NCBI RefSeq assembly: GCF_004339525.1
Contig: NZ_SMGE01000001.1
Location: forward strand, 5,084,001 to 5,148,000
Length of the DNA: 64,000 nucleotides
Direction: 5' to 3'
DNA from: Flavobacterium sp. 90
GTDB taxonomy: Bacteria > Bacteroidota > Bacteroidia > Flavobacteriales > Flavobacteriaceae
Shown: one piece after another, positions 24,655-32,684 of the stretch
How the letters are laid out: every line of letters begins with the position of its first letter
Numbering within the stretch: position 1 is the first letter of the stretch
Notes under the pieces: generated by a model
Seen by the model: the letters and a program-made list of their open reading frames with translations, nothing else
Told to the model about the DNA's origin: nothing
Database searches by the model: none
Program-made: the position numbers and the translations under genes

Positions 24655-25107
24655 ATGAAAATGAAGAGCAAGATTTTTATACTAAGTATCCTTTTCTTTT
24701 TGACTACAGGAGCGATCTCAGCACAGGCAAAAAATGCACCAAGAAGTATCATCAGTACAACAGCGTTAATTCGTAAGTACCATGATCAAAAAGAACTAAG
24801 TGGAATGCAAAAAGGAGAACTTTTAGAATTATACATTGAGCGTATCAAAGTTCTTGTAAAAACTCTTCCTTATATTGCTTTGGTTACTAAGCCAGGAGTT
24901 ACTATGGCAGATTTAGGTATTCCGGACGATTCTGAGCACAAAAAAGTGTTAGACAATCAAGCAATCGGAACAACAGCATTTTTGGATACAACAGTAGAAT
25001 TCCAAAGAAAAATGATGCCTTACTCAGATAAAGGAAATTTAATTGCTGCAATTTTGTTCTACGAAGGTACATTGAAATCATTACACGAATTCAACGACTT
25101 GAACTAA
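24655..25107 (+). CDS. Small secreted protein of unknown function, probably abundant
   Basis: The 150-residue protein has a signal peptide (MKMKSKIFILSILFFLTTGAISAQ) and a helical mature part (STTALIRKYHDQKELSGMQKGELLELYIERIKVLVKTLPYIAL, then LDTTVEFQRKMMPYSDKGNLIAAILFYEGTL). No cysteine or catalytic motif is seen. It is preceded by a full-consensus promoter and followed by a strong terminator, and its codons favour C-ending choices (TAC, AAC, TTC), which together suggest high, monocistronic expression. Family not recognised. Confidence 0.7.
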   Translation: MKMKSKIFILSILFFLTTGAISAQAKNAPRSIISTTALIRKYHDQKELSGMQKGELLELYIERIKVLVKTLPYIALVTKPGVTMADLGIPDDSEHKKVLDNQAIGTTAFLDTTVEFQRKMMPYSDKGNLIAAILFYEGTLKSLHEFNDLN

Positions 25108-25135
25108 TTGTAAGACAATAAAATATAAAATTCAG

Positions 25136-25172
25136 AAACCTCCAAAGTCATTTGATCTTGGAGGTTTTTTTA
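25136..25172 (+). terminator. Rho-independent terminator
   Basis: Arms AAACCTCCAA (25136-25145) and TTGGAGGTTT (25158-25167) with a 12-base loop and a T-run to 25171. It ends the gene at 24655. Confidence 0.88.
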
Positions 25173-25190
25173 TAAGTATGACTAAAAAAA

Positions 25191-25258
25191 AATCTCGCAA
25201 AGTCGCGAAGCCGCCAAATTTAAAACTTTCTTTGCGACTTAGCGACTTTGCGAGATTA
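25191..25258. repeat. Palindromic repeat family C, copy 1
   Basis: Arms AATCTCGCAAAGTCGC and GCGACTTTGCGAGATT enclose an element that includes GAAGCCGCCAAATTTAAAAC. A second copy lies at 56222-56292; the similarity continues about 17 bases past the right arm (AATTTTATTTTCTAAA against AATTTCATTTTCTAAA). Confidence 0.82.
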
Positions 25259-25421
25259 ATTTTATTTTCTAAAAGTTTAACTTAATAACATTCCTTTCGT
25301 TCAGAATGACAAAAACGAGCGCATTAATTTCAAAAGTTTTTAGTTTGAAATTATATCGTAAATTAGCTGAATTGCATTTATATAGCTTTCAGAAGTAAAT
25401 AAAACATTAAAACAGACTTTT

Positions 25422-26189
25422 ATGCCTTGGAATCCCAAAATATATAATGAGTTTAATGAGCTGCGAAATAAACCGTTTTATGATCTGATGGATTTTATAA
25501 AAGAGTCGGAAGCTACAAAGGCAATCGATTTGGGATGTGGCACAGGAGAACAAACCGCAATATTAGCTAAGAAATTCAGCAAAACTGATTTTCTGGGCAT
25601 TGATTCATCTGTAGAAATGCTGGACAAATCCAAAACTTTAGAGGCAAAAAAACTTCGTTTTGAGCGTGCAACTGTAGAAGATATTGCAGAGTCAAATCAA
25701 AAATGGGATTTGATTTTTAGTAATGCAGCACTACAATGGTCAGATAATCATGAAGTCTTGTTTCCAAAACTGATCAATTTGATTCATCCAAAAGGTCAGT
25801 TTGCAGTTCAAATGCCTGTTCAGAACGAAAATATACTAAACAAGATTTTATATCAATTAGCAGGCGAAGAACCTTTTAAAACCTATTTGAACAGTTGGAG
25901 AAGATATTCACCCGTTTTGAGCATCGATCAATACGCACAAATTATGTTTGATGGCGAACTTGAAGATATTCAGGTGATGCAGAAAATTTATCCTATAATT
26001 GCTCAGGATCATGAAGCGCTTTATAATTTTATTTCCGGTTCAGCCCTGATTCCGTATATAGAACGTCTTGATAAAGAACAACAGAAACTTTTTGTCAGCA
26101 CATTTAAAGAGAGAATTGCAGAACATTTTCCAAAACTTCCTGCGATTTATGCCTTTAAAAGAATTTTACTTTACGGAAGCAAAGCTTAG
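25422..26189 (+). CDS. SAM-dependent methyltransferase, trans-aconitate methyltransferase-like
   Basis: The 255-residue cytoplasmic protein has the class I methyltransferase motif I AIDLGCGTGEQTA (about 35-47), the acidic ribose-binding loop GIDSSVEML, and FSNAALQWSDNHE as post-motif II. The start MPWNPKIYNEF and the C-terminal region (SGSALIPYIERL, FPKLPAIYAFKRILLYGSKA) follow the trans-aconitate 2-methyltransferase (Tam) pattern and length. It may methylate trans-aconitate or another small acid; this is by family. It ends 26 nt before a Crp-type regulator on the same strand. Confidence 0.8.
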   Translation: MPWNPKIYNEFNELRNKPFYDLMDFIKESEATKAIDLGCGTGEQTAILAKKFSKTDFLGIDSSVEMLDKSKTLEAKKLRFERATVEDIAESNQKWDLIFSNAALQWSDNHEVLFPKLINLIHPKGQFAVQMPVQNENILNKILYQLAGEEPFKTYLNSWRRYSPVLSIDQYAQIMFDGELEDIQVMQKIYPIIAQDHEALYNFISGSALIPYIERLDKEQQKLFVSTFKERIAEHFPKLPAIYAFKRILLYGSKA

Positions 26190-26215
26190 TAGATCATCAA
26201 AATCTAGTCTAAAAA

Positions 26216-26806
26216 ATGGAATTAGGAGCAGAGATACTTTTTAAATCGGTTAGGGAAATTTGTCCTGAGATAACTGATGAAGAAATGTCACAATATGCTT
26301 CGAGATTAACATTTCAAGAACTTCATAAAAAAGACTTTTTTCTACAAGTTGGCAAAGTTCAAAAATCGATCGGTTTTATTGCAAACGGATTAGTTCGTTC
26401 TTCGTTTGTAGATAATGAAGGCAACGAAATCACGGTCGGTTTTTATTCAGAAGGTGATTATGCCACACATTATCCAGCTTTTATAACACAACAACCCAGT
26501 AAATATTCGATTCAATGTTTGGAACCAACTACAATGGTTTGTCTTTCTTATGAGGATTTGCAATGGATCTACAAAAAATTGCCCAGCTTCGAAAAATACG
26601 GACGTTTAGTTGCCGAAGAAATCCTTAAACGACAACAAGCCCGTATTGAAAACTTCATATTTCAAACTGCCGAAGAGCGATATATTGATTTTATAAAACA
26701 CCATTCAGATCTGTTTAACAGAATATCTGTTTCTCATCTTTGTAGCTTTCTGGGCATAGAAAGACAATCACTTACCAGAATCAGGCAAAAATTAGCGCAT
26801 CAATAA
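26216..26806 (+). CDS. Crp/Fnr-family transcriptional regulator
   Basis: The 196-residue protein has a cyclic-nucleotide-binding beta-roll (about 25-120, FFLQVGKVQKSIGFIANGLVRSSFVDNEGNEITVGFYSEGDYATHYP) and a C-terminal helix-turn-helix (RISVSHLCSFLGIERQSLTRIRQKLA). The nucleotide-phosphate Arg motif of true CRP is not clear, so the ligand is open; no Fe-S cysteines as in Fnr. A TGACACA/TGTGTCA palindrome 6 nt beyond its stop lies before the reductase gene at 26882, a likely target. Confidence 0.87.
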   Translation: MELGAEILFKSVREICPEITDEEMSQYASRLTFQELHKKDFFLQVGKVQKSIGFIANGLVRSSFVDNEGNEITVGFYSEGDYATHYPAFITQQPSKYSIQCLEPTTMVCLSYEDLQWIYKKLPSFEKYGRLVAEEILKRQQARIENFIFQTAEERYIDFIKHHSDLFNRISVSHLCSFLGIERQSLTRIRQKLAHQ

Positions 26807-26811
26807 TATTT

Positions 26812-26827
26812 TGACACATTTGTGTCA
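26812..26827. promoter_or_regulatory. Crp/Fnr-type palindromic operator
   Basis: TGACACA and TGTGTCA with two bases between form a 16-bp perfect dyad of the size and symmetry bound by Crp/Fnr proteins. It is centred about 62 nt before the ATG at 26882 and roughly 40 nt before a near-consensus -7 (AATCTTTG, 26850-26857), a position typical of activation. Confidence 0.6.
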
Positions 26828-26881
26828 CGAATCCCTTTCTATTATTTAAAATCTTTGCAGTGTCAAATTAAATGAACTGCA

Positions 26882-27469
26882 ATGAAAACGAATATCTTAC
26901 TTATACTTGGACATCCATCTGAAAATTCTTTTTGTAATGCATTATTAGACGCTTACAGAAATGGAGTTGAAAGTACAGGAGCAAATTGTAAAACGATTTA
27001 TATTTCGAGACTTGATTTTAATGTAAATCTTTCTGACGGATATAAAAGCGGAGAAACCTTAGAACTCGAACCAGATTTAGTCCATTCGCAAGAATTGATC
27101 AAATGGGCCGATCACGTTGTTTTATGCTACCCAAACTGGTGGGGTTTTATGCCAGCAATCACCAAAGGATACATAGACAGAATCCTACTTCCTGACTTTG
27201 CATTCAAACACCATTCCGGAAAAATATTCCCCGAAAAACTCTTAAAAGGAAAAAGCTTAAGGCTTCTTGTTACAATGGATACGCCAAAATGGTGGTTTTA
27301 TCTCATTTATCGAGCTTCACAATATCAGATCCTTAAAAACATTGTTTTTGGCTACGTAGGATTTGACCCAATCAGATTTTCAACTTTTGGATTTATGAGG
27401 AAATCAACTGAAAGCCAACGGAATAAATGGTTAAACAAAGTAGAAAAATTAGGAAAACAACTTAAATAA
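26882..27469 (+). CDS. NAD(P)H-dependent oxidoreductase, flavodoxin-like fold (KefF/MdaB/NQO1 type)
   Basis: The 195-residue protein begins ILLILGHPSENSFCNALLDAYRNGVESTG, the FMN/FAD-binding loop of the flavodoxin_2 family, and has the typical WADHVVLCYPNWWGFMPAITKGYIDRILLPDFAF segment (about 79-112), where the tryptophans and GY contact flavin and quinone. These cytoplasmic enzymes reduce quinones or azo compounds by two electrons. It follows the Crp-type regulator and a palindromic site, so it is probably its target. Confidence 0.85.
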   Translation: MKTNILLILGHPSENSFCNALLDAYRNGVESTGANCKTIYISRLDFNVNLSDGYKSGETLELEPDLVHSQELIKWADHVVLCYPNWWGFMPAITKGYIDRILLPDFAFKHHSGKIFPEKLLKGKSLRLLVTMDTPKWWFYLIYRASQYQILKNIVFGYVGFDPIRFSTFGFMRKSTESQRNKWLNKVEKLGKQLK

Positions 27470-27538
27470 ATCGAATTGTAAAAAAGATAATCTGCTAGGA
27501 TTTAAAGGTTGGTAGTAAAAATAAAAGACCCGTTAGAT

Positions 27539-27560
27539 AAAATATCCCGTAGGGATTATA
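27539..27560. repeat. Short interspersed repeat family E
   Basis: AAAATATCCCGTAGGGATTATA shows a TCCCGTAGGGA core and resembles 30654-30675 (AAAACATCTCGTGGAGATTA). Only a small hairpin is predicted; the family is loosely conserved. Confidence 0.4.
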
Positions 27561-27624
27561 CCAATAGATTTTTTTAAAAATAACAACTTAAATAAATTAT
27601 TCAAAATCAATAAAATCAAACATT

Positions 27625-27849
27625 ATGAGACATTTAGCAAACGAGCACAAAGTTGCTCAAATCAACCCGGAAAAAAGCTTCAGAATTCACTTATTAGTAT
27701 TTGCATTGACCATTCCGGTTATTTGGTTGATCTGGTTTTTTACAGACAGAACTTATTTATGGCCTTTGTGGCAAACCGCTGCATGGGGAACAGGTTTATT
27801 ATTTCACTTTCTGGGAGTCTTTGTTTTCGGAAGTAAAAAAATAAAATAA
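27625..27849 (+). CDS. 2TM domain-containing small membrane protein
   Basis: The 74-residue protein has two hydrophobic segments (IHLLVFALTIPVIWLIWFF, about 25-43, and TAAWGTGLLFHFLGVFVFG, about 51-69) separated by a short TDRTYLWPLWQ loop, with a charged N-terminus, the pattern of the Bacteroidota 2TM domain family. These often accompany LytTR or other signalling genes, but none is next to it. It lies between a reductase and an NAD(P)-binding protein. Confidence 0.72.
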   Translation: MRHLANEHKVAQINPEKSFRIHLLVFALTIPVIWLIWFFTDRTYLWPLWQTAAWGTGLLFHFLGVFVFGSKKIK

Positions 27850-27967
27850 AGAACATTAGAAGATATTTACAATAGAATAGCAAGTTTTAAATGGATTGAT
27901 GCTAAAATTGGTATTTTTAATTTTTAAACTAAGCTGTTTTTACAACGAATATTTATAAATTTATAAC

Positions 27968-28606
27968 ATGAAAGCAATAGTTATAGGCGCAACAGGTGCA
28001 ACAGGAGAGTTCTTGGTTAATCAACTTTTAGAAGACAAAGATTATACGACAATTACAGTTTTTGTAAGAAGATCAATTGGGAAACAACATCCTAAATTGG
28101 TCGAGCAAATTGTTGATTTCTCTAATATTGATTCTTATAAAGATTTGATTGTAGGTGATGTTTTTTTCTCTTGTTTAGGAACAACTCTAAAAGCTGCAGG
28201 TTCAGAGGAAAATCAAAAGAAAATAGACTTTGATATTCCGGCAAATTTTGCAAGTGCGGCCAAAGAAATCGGAGTTTCTTCGGTAGTACTATTATCTGCT
28301 TATGGAGCTTCTGCAAAAAGCAAGATTTTTTATTCTCAAATAAAAGGAAAACTCGAAGACAAAATTGCTGAACTGAATTTTGAGCAATATATTATTTTCA
28401 GACCGGGATTGCTTTTAAGAACCGGAACAGATCGTTTGGGCGAAAAAATAATGGTACCAATTCTAAATATCCTTAATTCAATTGGGATTCTTAAAAAATA
28501 CAAACCATTACCAACCGTTTTATTAGCAGAGAAATTGGTAAAAGCGCCGAAAAAATTACCAAAAGGAACTTCTATTATTGAACTAAAAGAAATATTTGGT
28601 TTTTAA
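27968..28606 (+). CDS. NAD(P)-binding atypical SDR (HTATIP2-like)
   Basis: The 212-residue protein begins MKAIVIGATGATGEFLVNQLL, the glycine-rich TGxxGxxG motif of extended/atypical SDRs, followed by VFVRRS as NADP-binding Arg pair and VFFSCLGTTLKAAGSEENQKKIDFD. The segment VVLLSAYGASAKSKIFYSQIKGKLEDKI has YxxxK-like spacing (YSQIK). This matches the HTATIP2/TIP30-like group. The substrate is unknown. It is separated by 118 nt from the 2TM gene. Confidence 0.8.
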   Translation: MKAIVIGATGATGEFLVNQLLEDKDYTTITVFVRRSIGKQHPKLVEQIVDFSNIDSYKDLIVGDVFFSCLGTTLKAAGSEENQKKIDFDIPANFASAAKEIGVSSVVLLSAYGASAKSKIFYSQIKGKLEDKIAELNFEQYIIFRPGLLLRTGTDRLGEKIMVPILNILNSIGILKKYKPLPTVLLAEKLVKAPKKLPKGTSIIELKEIFGF

Positions 28607-28710
28607 GAAGCTTATAAATTTAGGATAATTCATAAATTGAACTTAAATTAGTTCAAAACCAACTGTAGTAAAAGGCACCAAAAGTAAACTACAACATAAA
28701 ACTTTCATTC

Positions 28711-29673
28711 ATGATTATTGAACTTTTAGATACCAATAAAAATATTACAAGAGTAAAAAGCATTGATGAAATTCCTAAAGACCTGAAAGGGATAAACAGT
28801 GTTCAAGTTGTAAATTATGCAAAGAAAGACATTCCCGTTTTTGAAAAGCTTTTTGATATTGACACTACAATTCTTAATAATAGCGAAGATATTGAAATCA
28901 GTTCTCATTACCTAGAATTGCAAAACCAATTAGCCTTTAATTTTTCATTTCCCTATATAACACCACAAAGTAAAGTCGAAGAAGTGATTGTTTCCTTTAT
29001 TCTTAAGGAGAAAATCATGTTTTCGTTCATGGATATTAATTTTGAGAAGTTTATACCGGAAAGCAAGAAACAGGAACATTTTGATAAAATAAAAAATCTG
29101 CCTTTTACAATAGATACCTTTTTGCAAATGATGATTGGAATTGTTCCCGATTATTTTGCTGATTTGACGGAGATTATTTCAAAGAATATCAAAATAATTT
29201 ATTTAAGATTACAAAAGGAAAATGACTTTTCTGAACAAGGATTAAATGAAATTACCGCTTTAAAGTTCAATAATTTTATAATCAAAGAATCTCTTAATGA
29301 GTTCAGGCGAATTTTACTAATGCTTAGAAAAAGCGATAAATTAGAAGCTGAAGTTAAAGATGCAATTCTACTGGAATTGACAGATTTAACGGTAATCAAC
29401 GAATATGTGCAGAATAATTTTGAGCGTCTGGAAGATCTTAAAGATTATGTGTCAACGAGAATAGATCTTCAACAAAATAAGATTTTTAAAACACTGACGA
29501 TAATAACAATGTGCATTTCTTTGCCAATGCTTGTTGCCGGAATTTACGGAATGAACTTCAAAAACATGCCGGAATTGGATTGGGAATATGGATACGTTTT
29601 TGCGATTACGCTAATACTTTTATGTTTTGTTGTGCCGTTGATATGGTTTAAACGAAAAAAATGGCTGAATTAA
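28711..29673 (+). CDS. CorA-family divalent-metal transporter
   Basis: The 320-residue protein has the long cytoplasmic helical domain of CorA (about 85-255) and two C-terminal membrane helices (about 260-283 and 294-314). The signature GMN lies at 280-282 (AGIYGMNFKNMPE) at the end of the first membrane helix and forms the selectivity filter. The basic end KRKKW is typical. It probably imports Mg2+ (or Co2+/Ni2+) as a pentamer in the inner membrane. Gene stands alone. Confidence 0.9.
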   Translation: MIIELLDTNKNITRVKSIDEIPKDLKGINSVQVVNYAKKDIPVFEKLFDIDTTILNNSEDIEISSHYLELQNQLAFNFSFPYITPQSKVEEVIVSFILKEKIMFSFMDINFEKFIPESKKQEHFDKIKNLPFTIDTFLQMMIGIVPDYFADLTEIISKNIKIIYLRLQKENDFSEQGLNEITALKFNNFIIKESLNEFRRILLMLRKSDKLEAEVKDAILLELTDLTVINEYVQNNFERLEDLKDYVSTRIDLQQNKIFKTLTIITMCISLPMLVAGIYGMNFKNMPELDWEYGYVFAITLILLCFVVPLIWFKRKKWLN

Positions 29674-29820
29674 CTAAAAATCAGCAATGAATTTCATTTT
29701 GATCAGACATAAATTTTTAAGAAATAAATGTTGTTTTAGCTTTATGAAATTGTTATTAATATGTTGATAAATAATATGTTAAAGCATATTTTTTAACAGT
29801 GGTTTCAAAGAATTAATTTT

Positions 29821-29828
29821 TATATTTG
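29821..29828 (+). promoter_or_regulatory. -7 element upstream of 29867
   Basis: TATATTTG is an exact TAnnTTTG match, 38 nt before the ATG of the small hypothetical gene. Confidence 0.5.
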
Positions 29829-29866
29829 GAATAAGTAACTGACTTATTAATTTAAAATATTTTACT

Positions 29867-30115
29867 ATGGATAAAGCTATAAAACTAAAAGTACGCAAGG
29901 AATTAGATGGCAAACAGCAGTTTAATATCATTAAATTGAAAGGAAGTTTAATTTCCCTTGGTTATACAGAAATAATACATATTCTGGATCAGGATGACGA
30001 ATTTCATATCAACTCCTTCGAAACGCCAGTTGAAACTAAAAATGAAGTACAGGAATATATTACAGCATTTATCAGCAAAGAAAATCTTGCCGATACAATT
30101 ACTCTTTACAAATAA
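29867..30115 (+). CDS. Small hypothetical protein
   Basis: An 82-residue acidic protein (KLKVRKELDGKQQFNIIKLKGSLISLGYTEIIHILDQDDEFHINSFETPVE) without signal peptide, membrane segment or cysteine. A consensus -7 element lies upstream and the stop is followed by AT-rich sequence. The pattern of strands and helices gives a compact cytoplasmic protein; no family is recognised. Confidence 0.6.
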   Translation: MDKAIKLKVRKELDGKQQFNIIKLKGSLISLGYTEIIHILDQDDEFHINSFETPVETKNEVQEYITAFISKENLADTITLYK

Positions 30116-30183
30116 TATTCTGGCGAATTGTCTTTGAATTGGCAATTAGAAACAAAATCCAGCTGATAATTTAAAGACAAAAT

Positions 30184-30543
30184 CTAGTTTAGTTTCTCGG
30201 TACTTTGCATTCTGAGGCAATGTTCAGTTCCAAGAAATAGGGGATTTCCATGTTTTTCAGACCAAAAACCTTCCAATACATCTTTGGTGATGCATCGGTA
30301 AACTGCGACGCCTTTATAAGTTTTATTATTTTCGCCTTTATAGCTAAAATTGATAACCAGAATATTGTCTTTGAAGAAACCGTAGCCTTTTTGTTCCTGA
30401 GTATTGTTAATAAGCCATTTTGCAATAACACGCTTATCATTGTCTAATGATAAGCTCAAAATACCTTTGTAAGTCATTTCAAGACTTTCATCCTGATTAC
30501 TTCCGGAAATGGCATAATTCCCGATTAGTTCTTCTATAATCAT
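30184..30543 (-). CDS. Small hypothetical protein (possibly lipocalin/avidin-like barrel)
   Basis: A 119-residue protein with alternating strands: MIIEELIGNYAISGSNQDESLEMTYKGILSLSLDNDKRVIAKWLI, GYGFFKDNILVINFSYKGENNKTYKGVAVYRCI and VLEGFWSEKHGNPLFLGTEHC. Strand spacing with a GNYxISG start and EGFW late motif recalls small beta-barrel proteins that measure ligand binding, but no family can be named. No signal peptide. It is convergent with 29867. An alternative frame of 83 codons inside it is rejected because the longer one has the better composition. Confidence 0.6.
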   Translation of the reverse strand: MIIEELIGNYAISGSNQDESLEMTYKGILSLSLDNDKRVIAKWLINNTQEQKGYGFFKDNILVINFSYKGENNKTYKGVAVYRCITKDVLEGFWSEKHGNPLFLGTEHCLRMQSTEKLN

Positions 30544-30908
30544 TTATTTTTTGATGCAAATTTGAGCAAAATATGGCAAACAAACCTTGTTTTTCAATTG
30601 AAACGTGAAATTTTATTATTCTATCAATATTTAACTCCTAACGGAGTAACAATAAAACATCTCGTGGAGATTACATATTGGTAGAAATCAATTTAGTCAT
30701 GTGCGTTTTTGTCCCGTAGCACAATGTCATTAAGTTAAGCTTTTATAAAATAAAATTATTGTAAAATCCGTTTTTATCCGTGTTTTTACGAAGTAAATCT
30801 GTTTTATCCGCGTCAAAATTAGACGCTGATTTTACTGATTCGCTAAAGTGAAAATGCTGATAAAAACTGATTTTCCTAATTACTATCTTAACTAGTAACT
30901 TGAATTAA
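30544..30908. other. Repeat-bearing intergenic region
   Basis: No gene is seen in the 365 bp. It carries a family-E block (30654-30675), a degenerate inverted B block (about 30755-30790: AAAATCCGTTTTTATCCGTG) and the inverted D copy (30791-30878). The right end flanks the stop of the STN-repeat protein. Confidence 0.6.
30791..30878. repeat. Interspersed repeat family D, copy 2 (inverted)
   Basis: Reverse complement of 8869-8956 with few differences; it contains CAAAATTAGACGCTGATTTT and TGCTGATAAAAACTGATTTT. Both copies sit at the 3' end of minus-strand genes. Confidence 0.8.
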
Positions 30909-32672
30909 TTAAAACAGCGTTAGTCCAAAACTCCATCCAATCCATGCGCTTAATCCTTTGTCATTATCTTTGAAGACATTATAACGTTTTGTTCGATCGG
31001 GAACAAATGTGGAAGTAGTGATAATGCCAGGATCTTTATCATTTTTTCCATTCCAATACACATTAAAAGAAGGTCCGGCAGATATCGCAACACCTTTGAA
31101 AATGCGGAACGTAAAAGAAGAATCAAATTTACCTAACGAATTATATTGATCCCAATTGCCTAAATAAAGATATTGAGTACTAATTTCGGGATTGTATGTA
31201 AAACGCTTTCCTAATTGGATATTCTTTCCCAATCCAATCCCGAAAGAAGTTAGTTTTTCCTCTTCATTTCGTTCGCTTCTTCCTGCCATCAAAATAGTAT
31301 AGAGTTTATTATCGCCCGTTTTTATGGCAAGATTTATATCTGAAATTTCATTACTTGTAATGCTGATTTTTTTATAGCCATTCTTTTTAAAGTTTAATAA
31401 ACCAAAACTATAACCTGATTCTGAATCTGTAACGTTTATTAATCCAATTTGAACTCCTTTTAATTCTTTGGCATAATTAAAAATACCTGTAATTTGAGCG
31501 CCACGAACGGTATCTTTTCCAATATTATAAATACCGGAAAGTTGCAATCCGTCCTGAGAACCATTTACCGTATTTTGAATACCCGAAATTTGAAGCCCTT
31601 TTGAATCTTTTTTTACATTATTGGAAATTCCCGTTATTTGAAGTCCAATTTGCGAACCTTTTACACTATTGCGAATGCAGCTCATTTGAAGTCCTCTTAG
31701 ATCGCCAAATACATTATTGTAGATTCCGGCGAGTTGAACTCCTTTAACAGACCCTCCAACCGTGTTGAACAAACCAGCCATTTGTAACGCATAGACATTC
31801 ATTCGGTTAATGTTATAAAGTCCTGCCATTTCCAGTCCGCGAACTCCGCCGGTATATCCTCCCAATAAATTCAAAGAGAAACTGCTGTTAATTTGAGAAT
31901 TCATCATACCGCGTGTACTGATACTGGGGATTAAAGAAGCCTGAACGGGTGCTTTGGCAATAAGTCCGCCAAGATTCAAAGACTGAATTTTTTGTTTCGA
32001 AGAAATAAAGAAACGTCCAATTCCGGTGCGCTCTACTTCAGATAAATTATCGGTGAAATAATCTGAGCCATTTTTTTGGGAATCCTTCTGAATTGTGATT
32101 TCAGAGAGTAACATCATAGTGATGCTTTTGTAATTTTCCTTCGTAACAGTCAACTCGACAGGTTGTTGCAGATTTTTTAGTTTCAATTCAAAGAAACCGT
32201 CCTTATTTGTTAATGTCGATTGCAGTGCATTTTTTTCATATACGCTGACATTCTGAATTCGTTTCTTGGTTTGAACATCAATAATATAACCGCTTACTAT
32301 ATTGAAGTCACCATTGACAGTGTTTTTTTCGAGTTCGAGAGAAAGTTCTAAAGGCGCGTATCTGAGAATAATAAATCCCGGAGATTCTTTATATTCATAT
32401 TTATTATTTAGCAATTGATCTAAGATGTCTTTTACAGTAGATTGCTCAGAATGAATGCTAACAACACTATCTTTTGGAACTAGTTTGCTATAATAAGCAA
32501 ATCTAAAACTGCCTTTTTGCTCCATTTCTTCTAAAATAGTACCTAATGTTTTTTTATCTCCATCGATAGACATTTCGTTGCCTAATATAGATTGTGCATT
32601 GGCATTAAAAAAAATACCGGAGAGAAACATGAATAAAATCCAAACGAAAATAGACTTTGAATTAATCAGCAT
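30909..32672 (-). CDS. STN-domain envelope protein with nine 16-residue GLQxxGIxN repeats
   Basis: The 587-residue protein has a signal peptide (to about 27), an STN domain (30-105: LGTILEEMEQKGSFRFAYYSK, STVKDILDQLLNNKYEYKE), a CarboxypepD_reg-like domain (125-195), and a repeat array at 279-425. There G-[LVA]-Q-x-[SAT]-G-[IL]-x-N recurs every 16 residues nine times. The C-terminal part is beta-rich (TFRIFKGVAISAGPSFNVYWNG) and probably forms a barrel ending WIGWSFGLTLF. It lies 12 nt after FecR (32685) in an operon with an ECF sigma factor, in the slot where a TonB receptor normally sits, yet it has no plug domain. It may transmit an envelope signal through its STN domain to FecR. Confidence 0.75.
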   Translation of the reverse strand: MLINSKSIFVWILFMFLSGIFFNANAQSILGNEMSIDGDKKTLGTILEEMEQKGSFRFAYYSKLVPKDSVVSIHSEQSTVKDILDQLLNNKYEYKESPGFIILRYAPLELSLELEKNTVNGDFNIVSGYIIDVQTKKRIQNVSVYEKNALQSTLTNKDGFFELKLKNLQQPVELTVTKENYKSITMMLLSEITIQKDSQKNGSDYFTDNLSEVERTGIGRFFISSKQKIQSLNLGGLIAKAPVQASLIPSISTRGMMNSQINSSFSLNLLGGYTGGVRGLEMAGLYNINRMNVYALQMAGLFNTVGGSVKGVQLAGIYNNVFGDLRGLQMSCIRNSVKGSQIGLQITGISNNVKKDSKGLQISGIQNTVNGSQDGLQLSGIYNIGKDTVRGAQITGIFNYAKELKGVQIGLINVTDSESGYSFGLLNFKKNGYKKISITSNEISDINLAIKTGDNKLYTILMAGRSERNEEEKLTSFGIGLGKNIQLGKRFTYNPEISTQYLYLGNWDQYNSLGKFDSSFTFRIFKGVAISAGPSFNVYWNGKNDKDPGIITTSTFVPDRTKRYNVFKDNDKGLSAWIGWSFGLTLF

Positions 32673-32684
32673 ATAAAAAAGGAA

